A stretch of 64,000 bases of DNA from Drechslerella dactyloides (lineage: Eukaryota > Ascomycota > Orbiliomycetes > Orbiliales > Orbiliaceae): assembly GCA_020064725.1 (NCBI GenBank), contig JAGTWJ010000007.1, positions 2,046,001 to 2,110,000 of the forward strand, in the 5' to 3' direction. Position numbers and translations under genes: made by a program. The notes under the pieces were generated by a model. The model was given only the letters and a program-made list of their open reading frames with translations, was not told the DNA's origin and did not search any database. Positions 22,116 to 33,593 of the stretch are shown piece by piece (position 1 is the first letter of the stretch; each line of letters begins with the position of its first letter).

Positions 22116-24353
22116 TCATTCGGTCCACAAATGCTTCATGAGAAACCAGTTGTCCACATCCTCCTCTTGAATAGAACTAGATAATATAGTTCTCAATTCT
22201 AGCCCGAGCCAAATCTTGAGTATGCTCGCGTCTGTGTTTAGCATTTCGTGGCCTTTTCGCGCCCCAAGTTGCCGAAGGATTGGCAGGCTACTCTTAAAGA
22301 TATCAATATTGGGATCGAGCCTCCTTCCGATCCCTTCAAGGAGTAGGATGCTGACAACCACATTGATGAAGTCGCCTTCCAATCGGACGTGGTGAGATCT
22401 TATTAATGACATAACCTCGCTCAAAATATCCGCAATCTTTATTTCTCCAAGAGTGAACGTTTTACCCTTTACGCCAAGGACAAGATGCTGCATCCTTAGG
22501 CAAAATATATCTTTGTCTCTGACAGCACTTGGTTGGCGGCATCTCTCGACCATCAATTCGCCAGCTCTATAACCATCGAATTCAGCTACAGCGGTAAAGA
22601 GGTCCAGAAAGTTCTGTCTGTTTATTGGGGACAGCTCAGTGATTAAGCCGGTGTCGATAAAAACCAGTTGCGCTTTGAAACCTTCGGCGCTAAGGCTCGC
22701 GAGTTCTTTCTGCCAGCCTAGGCGATCGCCTTTCACGGGGTGAAGACGCGATAGAACCTCATCTGTCGCTTGGAAGGCGTTATCGCTGTCAGTAGAGTCT
22801 GCTGATATGTGGGATTTCGATGGCCGGGACACCCAGAACTGCAATAAATTCGGTGCCGGTAGAGGTTTGTAGAAACGTATGAGGATGTTGCCAGGATGCA
22901 GGTCGGCGTGTGCAAAGTTGTCTATCAATAGCATCCGCAAAAAGGCATCTAAACCCGTGTCCGCAATCTGCTTCTGATAGACGCCGCCCCCAAGCTCCAG
23001 GAAGCTTTGTAACGGCACGCCATAGACGAACTCCTCCACCAAGACTTGTCGTGTAGTATACCCGATATATGGTGTTGGGAATGTAACAGTGTTTCGGTTT
23101 GTAAAGTTGTGGAGAAATTCTGTGAGGTTGCGAGCTTCAATACGAAGGTCAAGCTGCAGGCGCATCATTTCGCCAAACTTGTCGACCTCGTCCGGAAGAG
23201 AGAGCCACTCCAGAGTAGGTATGCTATTTATCAAAACTGAGAATATCCTCATGATGCGTAGATCTCGGTGGATAAGCCGGTCTACGTGCGGGTGTAACAC
23301 TTTAATTGCGACCCATCCGCTTGGGACTCGAGAGGGCCGAGGGTTGATGAGTGTACCCATCCTGTTGAATAGCTCTTGCGCAGAGTTTTTCAGAAACCCT
23401 GAGTCTGGGGAGGGACTTATTTGAGGTGATGGCAGCAAATCAGGACTTAGCTTGGCGCGATATACCTGGGCGATAGCGCCTACTCCTAGGGGAGTTTCAT
23501 CGAACTCAAGAAATATTGAGTCGAATGACCTTCCGTCGAATGCTTCTTCGACAATTTTCTTAGTTCGAGAAAGTGGGTGGGCGGCAACATTAGAATGTAG
23601 AGTCGACATGATTGAGCACATCTCCAACGGGAATATATCTGTTCTTGAGGCTGCCCATTGACCCAGCTATGATTCGTTACGCCCCAATTATCAGATTGTC
23701 CCTGTATCTAAAAGAGACCTCGTTCAAACACTTACTTTTATGAATGTAGGGCCTGCCCTCTCCATAGATGTGACAAGAAAGTGATACCACCATAATGTCC
23801 CCACTCGTTCACCGCTATACTCGGGTAGTCGAGGCCCTATCCATATCAAAGGCATAGATATTACTACGGGGAGGAAAAGTAAGGTAAGATGTAAAAATCG
23901 AAGACCTGTGGCGATCGGTTCTAAGATGAATAGTTGTATATAGTAAGTGGCGTATTTGAGCAGCTTGTAAAATGGTGAAACACCACCGAGTTCGTCGCGG
24001 ACACTACGTCGAAGCTCTTTGTCTGATTCTGCAAGTATGCGTAATTCTTCGGTTTGTGGAACTGAGGATTGGGTACTATCGGTGCCCTGAGTCAATAGGA
24101 ATAGCATCGAAGAGGACGCAAGAACACCCATCGACCGGAGACCCCGAGGAACACTAGCCCATGGCAGTCCTGTCTCCCCCTGCTGTCGTATTGCAACGGA
24201 TACCTGACGAAAGCGAGCCGAGAGCTGGGGTAATTTTTGGAATGGTGGAAGGGCAGATTGAAACAGCGTGCGACCTTGGTTTCTTGAGTTATGGAGCCCA
24301 ATGCATTGGGTGCATTGCCGCAGGTACCGAAGAGGGAAGCCACATTTTCTCAT
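22116..24353 (-). CDS. UbiB/ABC1-family mitochondrial kinase-like protein (Cqd1/ADCK2-like)
   Basis: Atypical kinase of the UbiB family, related to yeast Cqd1 and human ADCK2, which act in mitochondrial coenzyme Q and lipid distribution. Two exons, 24353-23736 and 23666-22116, join in frame to 722 residues. The N-terminus is basic (mitochondrial presequence), followed by two hydrophobic segments (MGVLASSSMLFLL and LHLTLLFLPVVISMPLIWIG). The single intron falls inside the KxGQ motif, which reads K-LGQWAASR across the junction. Other landmarks: VGAIAQVYRA (nucleotide loop), VAIKVLHP with the ATP-binding lysine, HADLHPGNIL (catalytic loop) and FIDTGL (the DFG position read as DTG). All expected catalytic residues are present. 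It belongs to the Cqd1 group by its KLGQWAASR and DTG signature. Confidence 0.88.
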
Positions 24354-25536
24354 TGGCTGTAACCAGTGTCACCCGAGTGCAGTGATTTGCTCTGAATCGA
24401 AAAAAGTGCGCCGACCAGTCCTTCCAGAATAGACAATGGGATGGTGGAATACAACAAGCGCAAACTATCTGTAATAGATGATGAAACAATTAGTCAGAGG
24501 CTCCCAGGAGACATTAGGGAGTGAGGTTGTACAATGAATCGAATGACGGATATGAAACAGAGGCGTCAGAAGCAGGTAATTGATGGGATAGGCTTCTGAA
24601 TGCTTGCTGCTATATCCCGCGAATGCATGTGAGAGAGGTTAGCTTGGTGGTGGGGGCATTGAATAAAAACCAAGATCCAGAAGCAAAGAATAGACCATGG
24701 ATGACGTTACGTTGCTTGACATTGAGAGGCGCGACCTAGCCGAGGGGTTGAGATGGCAGGGCATTGCGCTCTTCTAAATGCGTTGTTCCTGATATGGTAT
24801 TTTCTCCGGCCTGTCTGCAAGATCTAGCACATGTACTACCAGCTAGTAGTTGACCTCGCTTTTGTCGGCAGGCGTCGGGTCATTATTATCACCGTCGTTA
24901 TCATCATCGGTAATTATCGTTATCATCATCGTCACCGTCACCATCACCATCACCATCACCATCACCATCACCATCACCACCGGGTCCAAACATCTTCGCT
25001 CACATATCAAATCTTCTCCTTGCGCCCTTGCACCCAAGCACTGGTACCTAAGTGGGCACTCGATTCCACCGGCGTGGTAATCTGTTATCACTGATCAAGT
25101 TGATAACTAGGACTACCACCACGCCGCCACGCAACACAACGCACGTCCACCCGGGACAACATTCCATTACCGAAAAATCATATTTTGCTGCTCAACTCTG
25201 TTCCAACGCTTACCACTGGCGGGCGGGTGCCGAAAAATGCCACCCTTTGCACCTTCTGCGTGGAGTTGAGTGTCAACAGGTCTCCCGACTTGGCCCTTTC
25301 TTCCTACATGTTCCTAATTCACCGTATGAACCACCGGCACCAGCACGGCCGGACGCATCTGGGGCATATCATCGTATAGCCAATCCAGAGATACTTAGGC
25401 GTAAGAACATTCGCACCGTTTCCCCCAAGAAAGATATATGTATCCGGATTTTGCCCAAACTCTTCAGAATACTTCGAGGTTCCGCGCTCATTGGCTACCA
25501 TGGATAGACTTGAACACTCCGCCTACATCATATTAA
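24354..25536. repeat. Intergenic region with (CACCAT)n microsatellite
   Basis: About 1.2 kb between two divergent genes. A hexanucleotide microsatellite (CACCAT)n with imperfect edges runs from about 24931 to 24979. It can be read as poly-histidine or poly-Val-Met by chance, so reading frames over it are not credible genes. Otherwise featureless; the right end is presumably the promoter of the OXLD1-like gene. Confidence 0.7.
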
Positions 25537-26512
25537 ATGCGGAGGCCGTTTCCTACCAATGGGCTAGACACCCGCTCGAGCGTCTGTAGAGGATATCGCT
25601 GGAAAACGACGTGCCCCTTGATTTTGGGACTCCATGCATCTCCTCCATATCGCAAATATGACTGGCGGTCTTTGCCCTCACAGAATATCCAGCGGGGGTT
25701 AACCACGGCCCAGCCGGAAAAGCCCAGGACAAACAAATTTTCACAGGCTTTCCCGCTCACGGGCTTTTACAAATGTATTTGTTCCTCCGTAAATATCTAC
25801 GCAGTCATTTTGGAGTCTGTCGATCTCCCCATGTCTTTGGAACACACCCGTGACTTCCACGTTCGTTACGTTTTCCATAGTGCTGCTCGAGAACCCGCAG
25901 ACGCCATCAGAACACCGGGCGTATTATCCTCTAGCTACGAGCCCGCAGGATGTCAGGCCTACTAGTGTACCTTCCCGGCAACTGGAACCAAAAGTCCCCC
26001 CACTGTCCGCTCAGCTCGTCTTTGGAAGCCCACTAGCTGGCCCCCGGCAAAATGAAGATCGTCTAAAAGAAAGAGGAAAAATAATAGGTGGCATTCGGGT
26101 CCCGCCGAAGCCACAGGAACCAGACAACTGCTGCATGAGTGGCTGCGTTAACTGCGGTGAGCTATATAGCCTACGATTCCAGACTCCCGATGTCATATTA
26201 CTATACCTTGCGGAGAGGAGACTGACATTGCCCTCACCGTCAGTCTGGGATATATTTCGCGAAGACCTCGAGAACTGGGCTGCCGCTCAAATGAAAGCTG
26301 AAAAGGCTCTTCAGCTTCAAAGCCGGGGGATCTCCTCGAATCTTGTGGAAAATAATGATGGCCAGAGAGGCTCGGGCGTAAATTATAGTCCTGATACAAG
26401 CGATACATTGCATAATGGTGTGAATATGTGGGCGGGGCTGGAAGACATCCCCATCGGTATACGTGTTTTTATGGATACCGAGAAGGCCATTAAATCCAAG
26501 CGGGGTGCTTAA
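25537..26512 (+). CDS. Oxidoreductase-like (OXLD1-type) mitochondrial protein
   Basis: Small protein with the oxidoreductase-like domain found in human OXLD1; molecular activity is unknown. Three exons close in frame to 260 residues: 25537-25774, 25881-26156, 26244-26512. The N-terminus MRRPFPTNGLDTRSS is arginine-rich and fits a mitochondrial presequence. The domain reads GIRVPPKPQEPDNCC, then the cysteine block CCMSGCVNCVWDIFREDLE, which only forms when the 87-nt intron at 26157-26243 is removed. That intron has no stop and is a multiple of three, so retention would give a longer protein with an interrupted cysteine block. The tail contains a helical EDLENWAAAQMKAEKAL segment and a conserved IPIGIRVFMDTEKAIK end. 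Confidence 0.85.
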
Positions 26513-26747
26513 GCTCCCGGTTTGTGACGTCCAGCGACATTGATGCTGCTGAGACTCGGCTCCTTGAAAAAAACACGAGAAAGAAGGACGGCCGATGCTT
26601 CCTTAACCAGCATCTGTTGTACATACATATATAAATTACCCGAAACCTTGACCTTCAGGAGAACTTTGTGCAAATATTCACAATACTTCTAGGCCGCTTC
26701 TTCAGTCCGCCCATCTGATATTGGCGCTGATGTAAATACACGCCACA

Positions 26748-27211
26748 TCAGTCAATGGTGACCCCTCTCGCCCTCAGTTCTTTCTTTGCTTGGTTGATCT
26801 CCTGGAAGACGGTATCAGCATCTCAGGTGGTTTTTAGAGGGTCAGTATGCTTACAAGTACAAGCTCTTTATAAGCATCCTCCTTATCTTTAAAAGTCAGG
26901 ATACCCCATCCCAGGCTGAAAAGAAGATAGGCACCGAAGGATACCAGCAACCACAGAGGAAGCTCCAAGAGTTCATTAGCATCACCGTCTGTTTTGAGAC
27001 AGAGAAAGCGGTCATATAGTTACCACAGGTATGATCTGTTCCTGAACCACAGGTGGGAAAGGAATCAGATGCAGATAACAGGCGAGGTATAACTGCACCA
27101 GCAATCGGCGGGTTAGTTACTGCTAACCTCTCGAGGAAGGGCGTGGCTCCGAGAGACACTTACCGAGGAGAACAACAGTCCACCAGAAATTGTTTGCTGC
27201 GCGCGCGTCAT
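26748..27211 (-). CDS. DPM3: Dolichol-phosphate mannosyltransferase subunit 3
   Basis: Membrane anchor that stabilises the catalytic Dpm1 subunit in the ER; dolichol-phosphate mannose feeds N-glycans, O-mannose and GPI anchors. The gene is built of four small exons, 27211-27164, 27092-27024, 26962-26861 and 26801-26748, together 90 residues plus stop, the usual DPM3 size. The protein starts MTRAQQTISGGLLFSS, has two membrane helices (LYLACYLHLIPFPP and LPLWLLVSFGAYLLFSLGWG), then the typical FKDKEDAYKEL and a coiled cytosolic tail ending QAKKELRARGVTID. All three introns have GT..AG ends and phase 0. Because of its exon sizes the gene is easily missed by automatic gene calling. It is head-to-head with the armadillo protein, 283 bp apart. 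Confidence 0.92.
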
Positions 27212-27494
27212 GTTTGCGAGGTCTATTGTCGTATCTTGGGGCTGCGATGGGAGACGGGTTGACCGATTGACTTGGGGTACGCTGCCATCAAACCAACCAC
27301 GTAGACTGCAAACGGCGCTGGACGCGAGGGCTTGGCGTGCCGCGTTCACCTGATTACCTAATACAAAGCTATCTTGCTCAGCTGGCACAACAACTCTCAC
27401 AAAAACCTACACACTCGGTATTGAGACGGCATCGACAAGCTCTGATTCTCGTCCAGCTCGAGTATCTTTGGTTTACCTTCCCTGCAATATAACC
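27212..27494. promoter_or_regulatory. Divergent promoter DPM3 / armadillo-repeat gene
   Basis: 283 bp between opposing start codons, so it must contain both promoters. No clear TATA box or palindromic operator was recognised. Confidence 0.45.
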
Positions 27495-29949
27495 ATGGCT
27501 GATGAAAGCTCCGAGTCAGATTTTACTAAAGCCATTCCGCTGGAGGCAAGGTTGACAGACGCGTTCTCTGACAGCGGCTCTAAACCATGCCTGCTGGACG
27601 ATGCTTTGGTTGCTGAACTATTGTCGGTGTTACAATCTGATGACGAGGATTCAAAACTACACATTCTAGAAGTGCTCGCCAACGCCTGCCGTCAAGGTTC
27701 GCATCTCGAGTAATCTCGCATCAAAACGGCTTATATAAGCAGCACTCTGACTTGGATATTATGACGAAACCTCTAGCTTCTTGGAGAAGTCTGTTGAGCA
27801 AAAGCGACCTGCTCGTCGTCTGTTGCCGTGGATTCCATCTCCAGGAGCCGGCAGATATGCTGAAGCAAAGACTGAGATTCGTAGGGAATTGTTGCGCTGA
27901 TAATGGTCTGGACCCCTACCCCTCTCAGAGTGTCTGTCTGATTGGTATGTTCGACTTCACCTACTAATTCGAAACAAAAAAATCGAGTGCGCCAGATTCC
28001 AACAGAAAGATTGTTCTCGAATCGGGTTTCTACGAAGCTCTCGCTCAAGTAATTGCTGACCCCTCTCTGTCTCAACTACAACCCATCACCATGGCTGTTC
28101 TATTCAACTTCTTGAATGACTATGGTATTTCCTCCTCTTTGATCCATTTGCCTCCTTGCAAATATCACCAGCATTGGCCGCGGCTAAGGCTTCTATTTCA
28201 AGAGATCCTGCTCAACGGCATGCTCGGGACCACGGATTGGTACAGACGTTGATTGCAGCTTTCCGCCAAATTCCGGGGCGTCCTGACTTTGTGACGGAAT
28301 ATGGGCCCAGATGCCTGGAATTGGTTATCAACCTGGGTAAGCAAGCAGCCAGATTGTTATTGTATTGCTCCTGAAAGGTGCCCACCACACGAATGTAGTG
28401 GGATTTATCGATGCAGCTACTCTAATTAATTTTCTTCCTTGGCTACTAGAGTCGGAATCAGACGCCGAAGTACCGGGGGACGTAGTCAGCATTTTACTCA
28501 ACCTTGCCACGGATTTGTCGACAACGTTCGAGACATTTCAGGGTCTTCTGAATTGCCTGAATATTTTGCTGCAGCGGGATTCTACCAAATCATATCTCTT
28601 GAACGCCATGCTGGTCTCAGAATGCTTGACACTAATGCTTCGGCTACGTCACTGGGAAGACACCATAGTTACTGATACGGATCTCACCGATACTGATGAA
28701 GAACGAGAAGTGGCTCTGAAATCGATTCGGGATTGCAGGAGCAGCCTTGTTCTCGCAATTGCTGATACATCCGCTTTTGAATCTTTCTTAGAACATTACC
28801 CCATTGGATCTGACTTTATGAGTTTAATCCTGCGTTGGCTCGCATCACAGGATCTTGATCTCTCGGCTTGTGCAGCCCTGGTCTTAGGAAATATGGCACG
28901 TAGCCCAGGGTCCTGTGAGGCTCTGATCACAAAACATGATGCACATCTGCTACTCATCCGGGTAATTCAGGAGCAAAGCCAAGTCTCTATCCTACATGCA
29001 GCTGGCGGTGCTCTGAAGAATTTAGCAGTGGGCTGTCCTGGATTGCGAGAACAAATAGTTGCGGGGGGGTTTCTCGAGCACTTTTGGAAATATTCTCTTG
29101 CGAAGGCAGCACCGCAAGTTCAGCTCCTAGGTCTAAGCCTCGTCAGAGTTCTAGTAGCAAATTCTCGTAAGCTGCAGGACCGAACCCTCGCATTTGTTAA
29201 GTCACGACTAATATCAATCGTCTCGTAGTTAGTAGTGTGGAGCGATTGGTTGATCCTGCCCGACCCATATCTGACTCAACCTTGCACTCTATCCTGAATC
29301 TATATAACAGCAATACGGAACAACCAATACGAACCGAAATTGGTCGAATTATAGTATCAGTATTGAGGGAGACGGCGCGATGCACCGCGGGGTCCCTGGA
29401 GAAAGTGAACCTTGAAAGTCGAATTTTTGACCTTTGCCCTGGATTCCTAGAGCCCGTTTTCCAGATGGTCATCCAGGATAGATGGCCCGTTGTCGCATCG
29501 GAAGGATGGTTTGCACTGGCTCTATTCACTCGAAGCACGAAGGGTGCAGACGTATTTGCGGGACTGCCTCTTCCCAAGGAGTTTTACCAAGCACTCAAGC
29601 AGGTGGCGGGTAGAGATTTACATGACATACATCATGACGAGCAGGCACTAGGGGGTCAATCGCAAGACTCCTCGTCTGACAGCGGGCTTGCACGTGAGCG
29701 CTGCCAGAAAAATAAAGTCAACGTTTACATCTTCTTGTCAGAGTTCCTGAAGAATGCGGTAGGCCAATCATTATCATCATAACCGGACAGGCGGGAGGCG
29801 TTCGCTAATATACGCATACCCAGGACTCGATACATAACGAGTCTCAGAGGAGTTTATATCAGCGCCTTTTAGATGGTGAAGAAGTGACGGACGTTCATAT
29901 CAGCCGGGCTTTGGATTTTGAGACTGGTCTCGCATCTTTGAGCGTGTGA
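27495..29949 (+). CDS. Armadillo-repeat protein, Rap1GDS1-like
   Basis: Helical-repeat protein resembling SmgGDS/Rap1GDS1, which binds prenylated small GTPases; the fungal role is inferred. Seven exons close in frame to 689 residues: 27495-27696, 27777-27905, 27996-28124, 28172-28336, 28378-29166, 29229-29758, 29824-29949. Armadillo signatures include LRFVGNCCADNDSNRKIVLE (formed across an intron), LPWLLESESDAEVPGDVVSI, LVLGNMARSPGSCEALI and LHAAGGALKNLAVGCPGLRE. The protein starts acidic (MADESSESDF) and ends ISRALDFETGLASLSV. Introns are 41-90 nt. Segment 27777-27850 reads poorly against the repeat pattern, so exon 2 may have an unrecognised boundary. Confidence 0.82.
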
Positions 29950-30590
29950 GCGAATTGCATATACTGGCAGAGTTGGTTTGGAGAATGTACCGTTGTACCA
30001 TTCATGGTAGCCTTAGTTGAGCACTCCATTTGATCGAGGTAGAAAAATACTAACTGCTAAGTACTACGTATTTGGTGTTTTGATGACTTTGCTATGACAT
30101 CTTGCCGCCTGTAACTTATGGGGTTGACTTGCTATCCACTGGATAGCAATATCATTCATTCGTCATGTTGTCGAAGAAATATAGTACATTCTTGATGGTT
30201 TTGTACCCCACGTGCAGCATGAGTCTGGCTCTTTCTCCCGTTTCCGGCCTCGTCAAACTTGCGAGCAAAGTTTTTAAACCGTGGGTTAAATATGCATGTA
30301 TTAAAGGCGTTGGGGTCGCAGTCATAAAGAAAGACGTTGGAGAGCTGTAGCAAGGGGTTGGGAACAGAGGATCAGAGTAACATGATGACAAGAGTTATGA
30401 TATAAAGTCATGTAGAGCTTGACGCTCAACGGAGTAGGATTGTGTAATTAGGCAGCAGAAAAAGAACCAGAAAAAGAACCCTATAATACGGGAGGCGGAA
30501 GGGAACACATGGATATACCGAAACAAAGAAAAATCGTAGAAATAGGGAAGAGGCTGAAAGTGAAGTTGAAGAAGCTGTATTCTAAATTGG
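29950..30590. other. Convergent intergenic region
   Basis: 640 bp between two converging stop codons. Short reading frames exist on both strands around 30150-30390 but they mirror each other and show no domain or codon pattern. AT-rich; presumably 3' UTRs. I see nothing else. Confidence 0.5.
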
Positions 30591-31540
30591 TTATTTCTTA
30601 GTGGCTGCCTCCGCTTCCTCTTTCGCCTTTGCCCGCTTAGCTCGGACGCCAACCAGTTTAGCGTCGCTCCTTGCCACCCTGAGTTTTCGGTAGGCTTCTA
30701 CGTTCTTATCCTCGGATGTGATGGCGCGCTCTTGAATGGTCGTATCAATGGGGACGATGGGGAATAGAGCCGACAGAGATTGCGACTTCGCGCTGCGGGC
30801 AGCAACCACATCTTCGTTCGAGGCATCGCCGTGCTTGGGGCGCCCAACTCGCCGAGGGAAGAGGATCAATTTGTCCTTGTAATCCTTCAGTCTCTGAACG
30901 TTGAGAGCCAAGCCTTCCTCGGATCTATTTTGGCGTCTGTGGTCGACAGGAATGCCGATAGTCAACGCGAGCTTTCGAGGAATAGCAGCAGCCTGATTGT
31001 GAAGTCCATTAGCCACCGCGAGCGCAAAGTAATGTTTTGCAAACGGGAGAGATGGCTATTTTACTTTGAGTTCTTCAAGCGTAAAGCCACGCCCTGGTCT
31101 AACTCGACGATTGTATTTGATTGTTGGGCATCGAACGATCGGTCTGAGCTTGTCGACAGGGCGGGGAGCGATAGCAGCTGCTTTTGAGAGGCGGGCCTGT
31201 CGCCTGCGGAGCTTACGTCCAGGCTAATCGAATGGTTAGCATGATGGTTTCTGAGTAGTAAATTTGGAATTGTACCGGGAGGGATTCCGTAGGCGGTTGC
31301 TGTCAACAGCGGGCCTCGGCGTCTGCCTCGAGACCACGCGGTCGCTACGAACTTACTTGGTCAAAATGGACCCGGACACGCTCCTGCCAGTGTTTCCGGA
31401 AGTGGTTGTTAGGAAGCTGTTGGTTGTCTGAATTTTCGAGTTAGTTGACGTCCCGCAGCAGAATTCGTAGCTGCACTCAGCGGACAGGGAATGATGCGAG
31501 GTTCCAAGAGATGGACGAGCGACGTACGTTTGATCGTCAT
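30591..31540 (-). CDS. RPL13: 60S ribosomal protein eL13
   Basis: Component of the large ribosomal subunit. Four exons close in frame to 214 residues: 31540-31528, 31427-31357, 31223-31065, 30992-30591. The first exon carries only 13 nt (MTIK plus one base), a common layout for fungal ribosomal protein genes. Conserved blocks: HNQQLPNNHFRKHWQERVRV, PGRKLRRRQARL, RPIVRCPTIKYNRRVRPGRG, then IPRKLALTIGIPVDHRRQNR and LKDYKDKLILFPRR, ending in a basic helix with KRAKAKEEAEAATKK. Introns of 100, 133 and 72 nt have clear GTACGT/GTAAGT/GTAAAA donors and CTAAC branch sites. Confidence 0.96.
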
Positions 31541-32531
31541 GGTGTTATCGTGGGAGTCACGGTCCCTTCAAGTGCGACGGCAGTGCAGTTGGACTGTGGG
31601 TGTAGCGATGTTGAAGTGGGCGGGCTGGGGGTTATGGTTCGCCGGGAACGTCGAGAGCCGGTGTGGGAGGAGTTGAGGTTGAAGGGCTGCTGCTGAGGGT
31701 TGTGTGCAAAGTCTGTTTTTTTTCTGTGTTGTGTTGTCTTAGGGTCTGCGCGGAATTTTCTGCCCCACCAGCCAGCGAACCAGCCAGACGCAGAATCGGG
31801 AACCTGGAGTTTGACGCCCGCCGTTGGGGATGCGTATTTGAGAAGCACTTGCCGGTGCTCAATGGATCAAGGCACTGTCGTCCTTGCCTGCCTAGAGTAA
31901 TCGCTTGAATAGTTGTATCTATGGACTACAGTACAGGACTTGACTGCTCTCTGGTGCACATCGGTTTTTGTGGTCAAGACGGCTCTCAGCGCTGAGAAGT
32001 GTGGATTTTTCACCGCTCGCGTTTGTATTTAGCGAAAAGGCAGTCACAAGCCGCGGCAGCCAGCGTAACCACGTGATCTACAAAGATAACTGCGGCTGCG
32101 GCAAAACGGCTAACGCGGCTCTCCCGCGTTTAGCTCGATATTCTGTATAAAACCGCACTATCTGTGCTATTAGGTACTCTGACAGGTTTTCGCTGTTGCG
32201 CTAACCCCGCTCAAAAAAATAAAAAACGTTCCTTGGCTATCAACTAAGATGTGTACAAGTCGGGAGGCAAATAAGCAGTACTTCTTTACTTACTTAAGTA
32301 ACCAGCAACTGACCGAAGACGTAGACAGGTAACCCTTTGCTTACCTAATGCAAATAGCAGGTATTGACCTGTTTTCTGCCTGGCGCCCAGCTATGTGTTC
32401 GTCAGGGCGTGTATATTCTTATACCTGATTTTATCCTTCGTATTCAAAAGAGCGAACCGGGAATACTCCGGAGACGACGAGCGTAAGAGTTGACTGGTCC
32501 TTGCAACCGACGCAATAGTCCAACGACGTGA
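31541..32531. other. Intergenic region upstream of RPL13
   Basis: Nearly 1 kb between ARL1's stop and RPL13's start on the same (minus) strand, so it holds the RPL13 promoter and the ARL1 3' UTR. It contains a T-rich run near 31715 and one TACTTAAGTA-type motif near 32290. No gene seen. Confidence 0.5.
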
Positions 32532-33593
32532 TCATTGGTTGTCTTGTACTGTTTGCACGAGCCAATCCATTCCCTCATTTATCCCTTTTATTGGTAAATT
32601 GATTGTTAATTTAGTCCTCTCTCATGTCTCAAACACATTCGGGGTTTGGCGTAAGATGTGGCGACATACCTAAATTGGTGACGGCGCTGCATGCTACAAT
32701 ACTCCAGCTTCGGTTCTTGAGTTTGGGCAATTCCAGGATTGTCGAAATTTCGCTGGCACCGAGAGCTCCAGGTTGATCCTGCTTGTTAGCAAAGACCAAC
32801 AGAGCAGCCTCCCTCAGTTCTTCCTCATTCAACATGGCCTGGAGTTCCTCGCTGGCTGTAGAGAGACGCTCTTTGTCCGTGGCATCGACAACAAATATAA
32901 CGGCCGCGGTGTTCGCATAATAGCATCTCCAGTAGCTGAAGAGACGTTGGTCCTTACGTTAGCATGTGGTTCCAGAGGACGCCGGGGCCGGCAGCAAGGA
33001 GGTACCAACGGTCGTATGCTGGTTTGCCCGCCTAGTTGCATTCCGTTTAGTTATGTTGTCACGGTGATTTGCCAATCCATTTGCGTAGCAAAAGGAGTAC
33101 GAACCTAGATCCTGCAAGCATGTCTGTCAGCAAGATTGATCCCATGCGGGGGCTCATTGAAAGAACGCCTTACCCAAACGTTAAAGTTGAGATTTTTGTA
33201 CGTCACGCTTTCAACGTTAAATCCAATGGTGGGTACTGTTGTGACGACTTCACCGATCTACATCAGAAGTTAGATGGGGCATACACGCTTTTTACCTCTA
33301 TGCTGGTTCCAACGAAGCGGCCCTTGTGAATACCAAAATGGCGGAGGTAGTTGCGTAGAGGAAGAGCACCTTGAGTCTATATAGAAGTGTAGTTTTGCCG
33401 GCATTGTCCTAAATCGCATGAACAACCGACATTAGGATTTATATTTTGTAGTCTTGCGGTCTTGAAGAACGGAAACTTGTGATCGAGGAATAGCCAGCAA
33501 CAGCATGCAACTTACAAGCCCAAGAATCAAGATCCGGACTTCTTTCTTTCCCCATCCGGCCAAAGCAGAAAGGCGCGAAAGCCACCCACCCAT
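32532..33593 (-). CDS. ARL1: Arf-like GTPase Arl1, with an inferred 7-nt micro-exon
   Basis: Golgi GTPase that recruits GRIP-domain golgins to the trans-Golgi. Seven exons: 33593-33516, 33408-33370, 33257-33174, 33111-33105, 33031-33010, 32935-32670, 32584-32532; 182 residues, the normal Arl1 length. Gly2 (MGGWLSRL) is the myristoylation site. GTPase motifs: LGLDNAGKTT (P-loop), TVPTIGFNVE (switch I), WDLGGQTSIRPYWRCYY (switch II), FANKQDQPGA and IVACSAV; the end is EGMDWLVQTVQDN. The D-L-G of switch II can only come from the 7-nt exon GATCTAG between a TTGCAG acceptor and a GTTCGT donor; exon 5 is just 22 nt. Without these the most conserved motif of the family would be missing. Confidence 0.93.

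Noticed and set aside
24831..25094. Poly-histidine and poly-Val-Met frames
   Set aside because: Produced by reading the (CACCAT)n microsatellite on either strand; no flanking coding signal.
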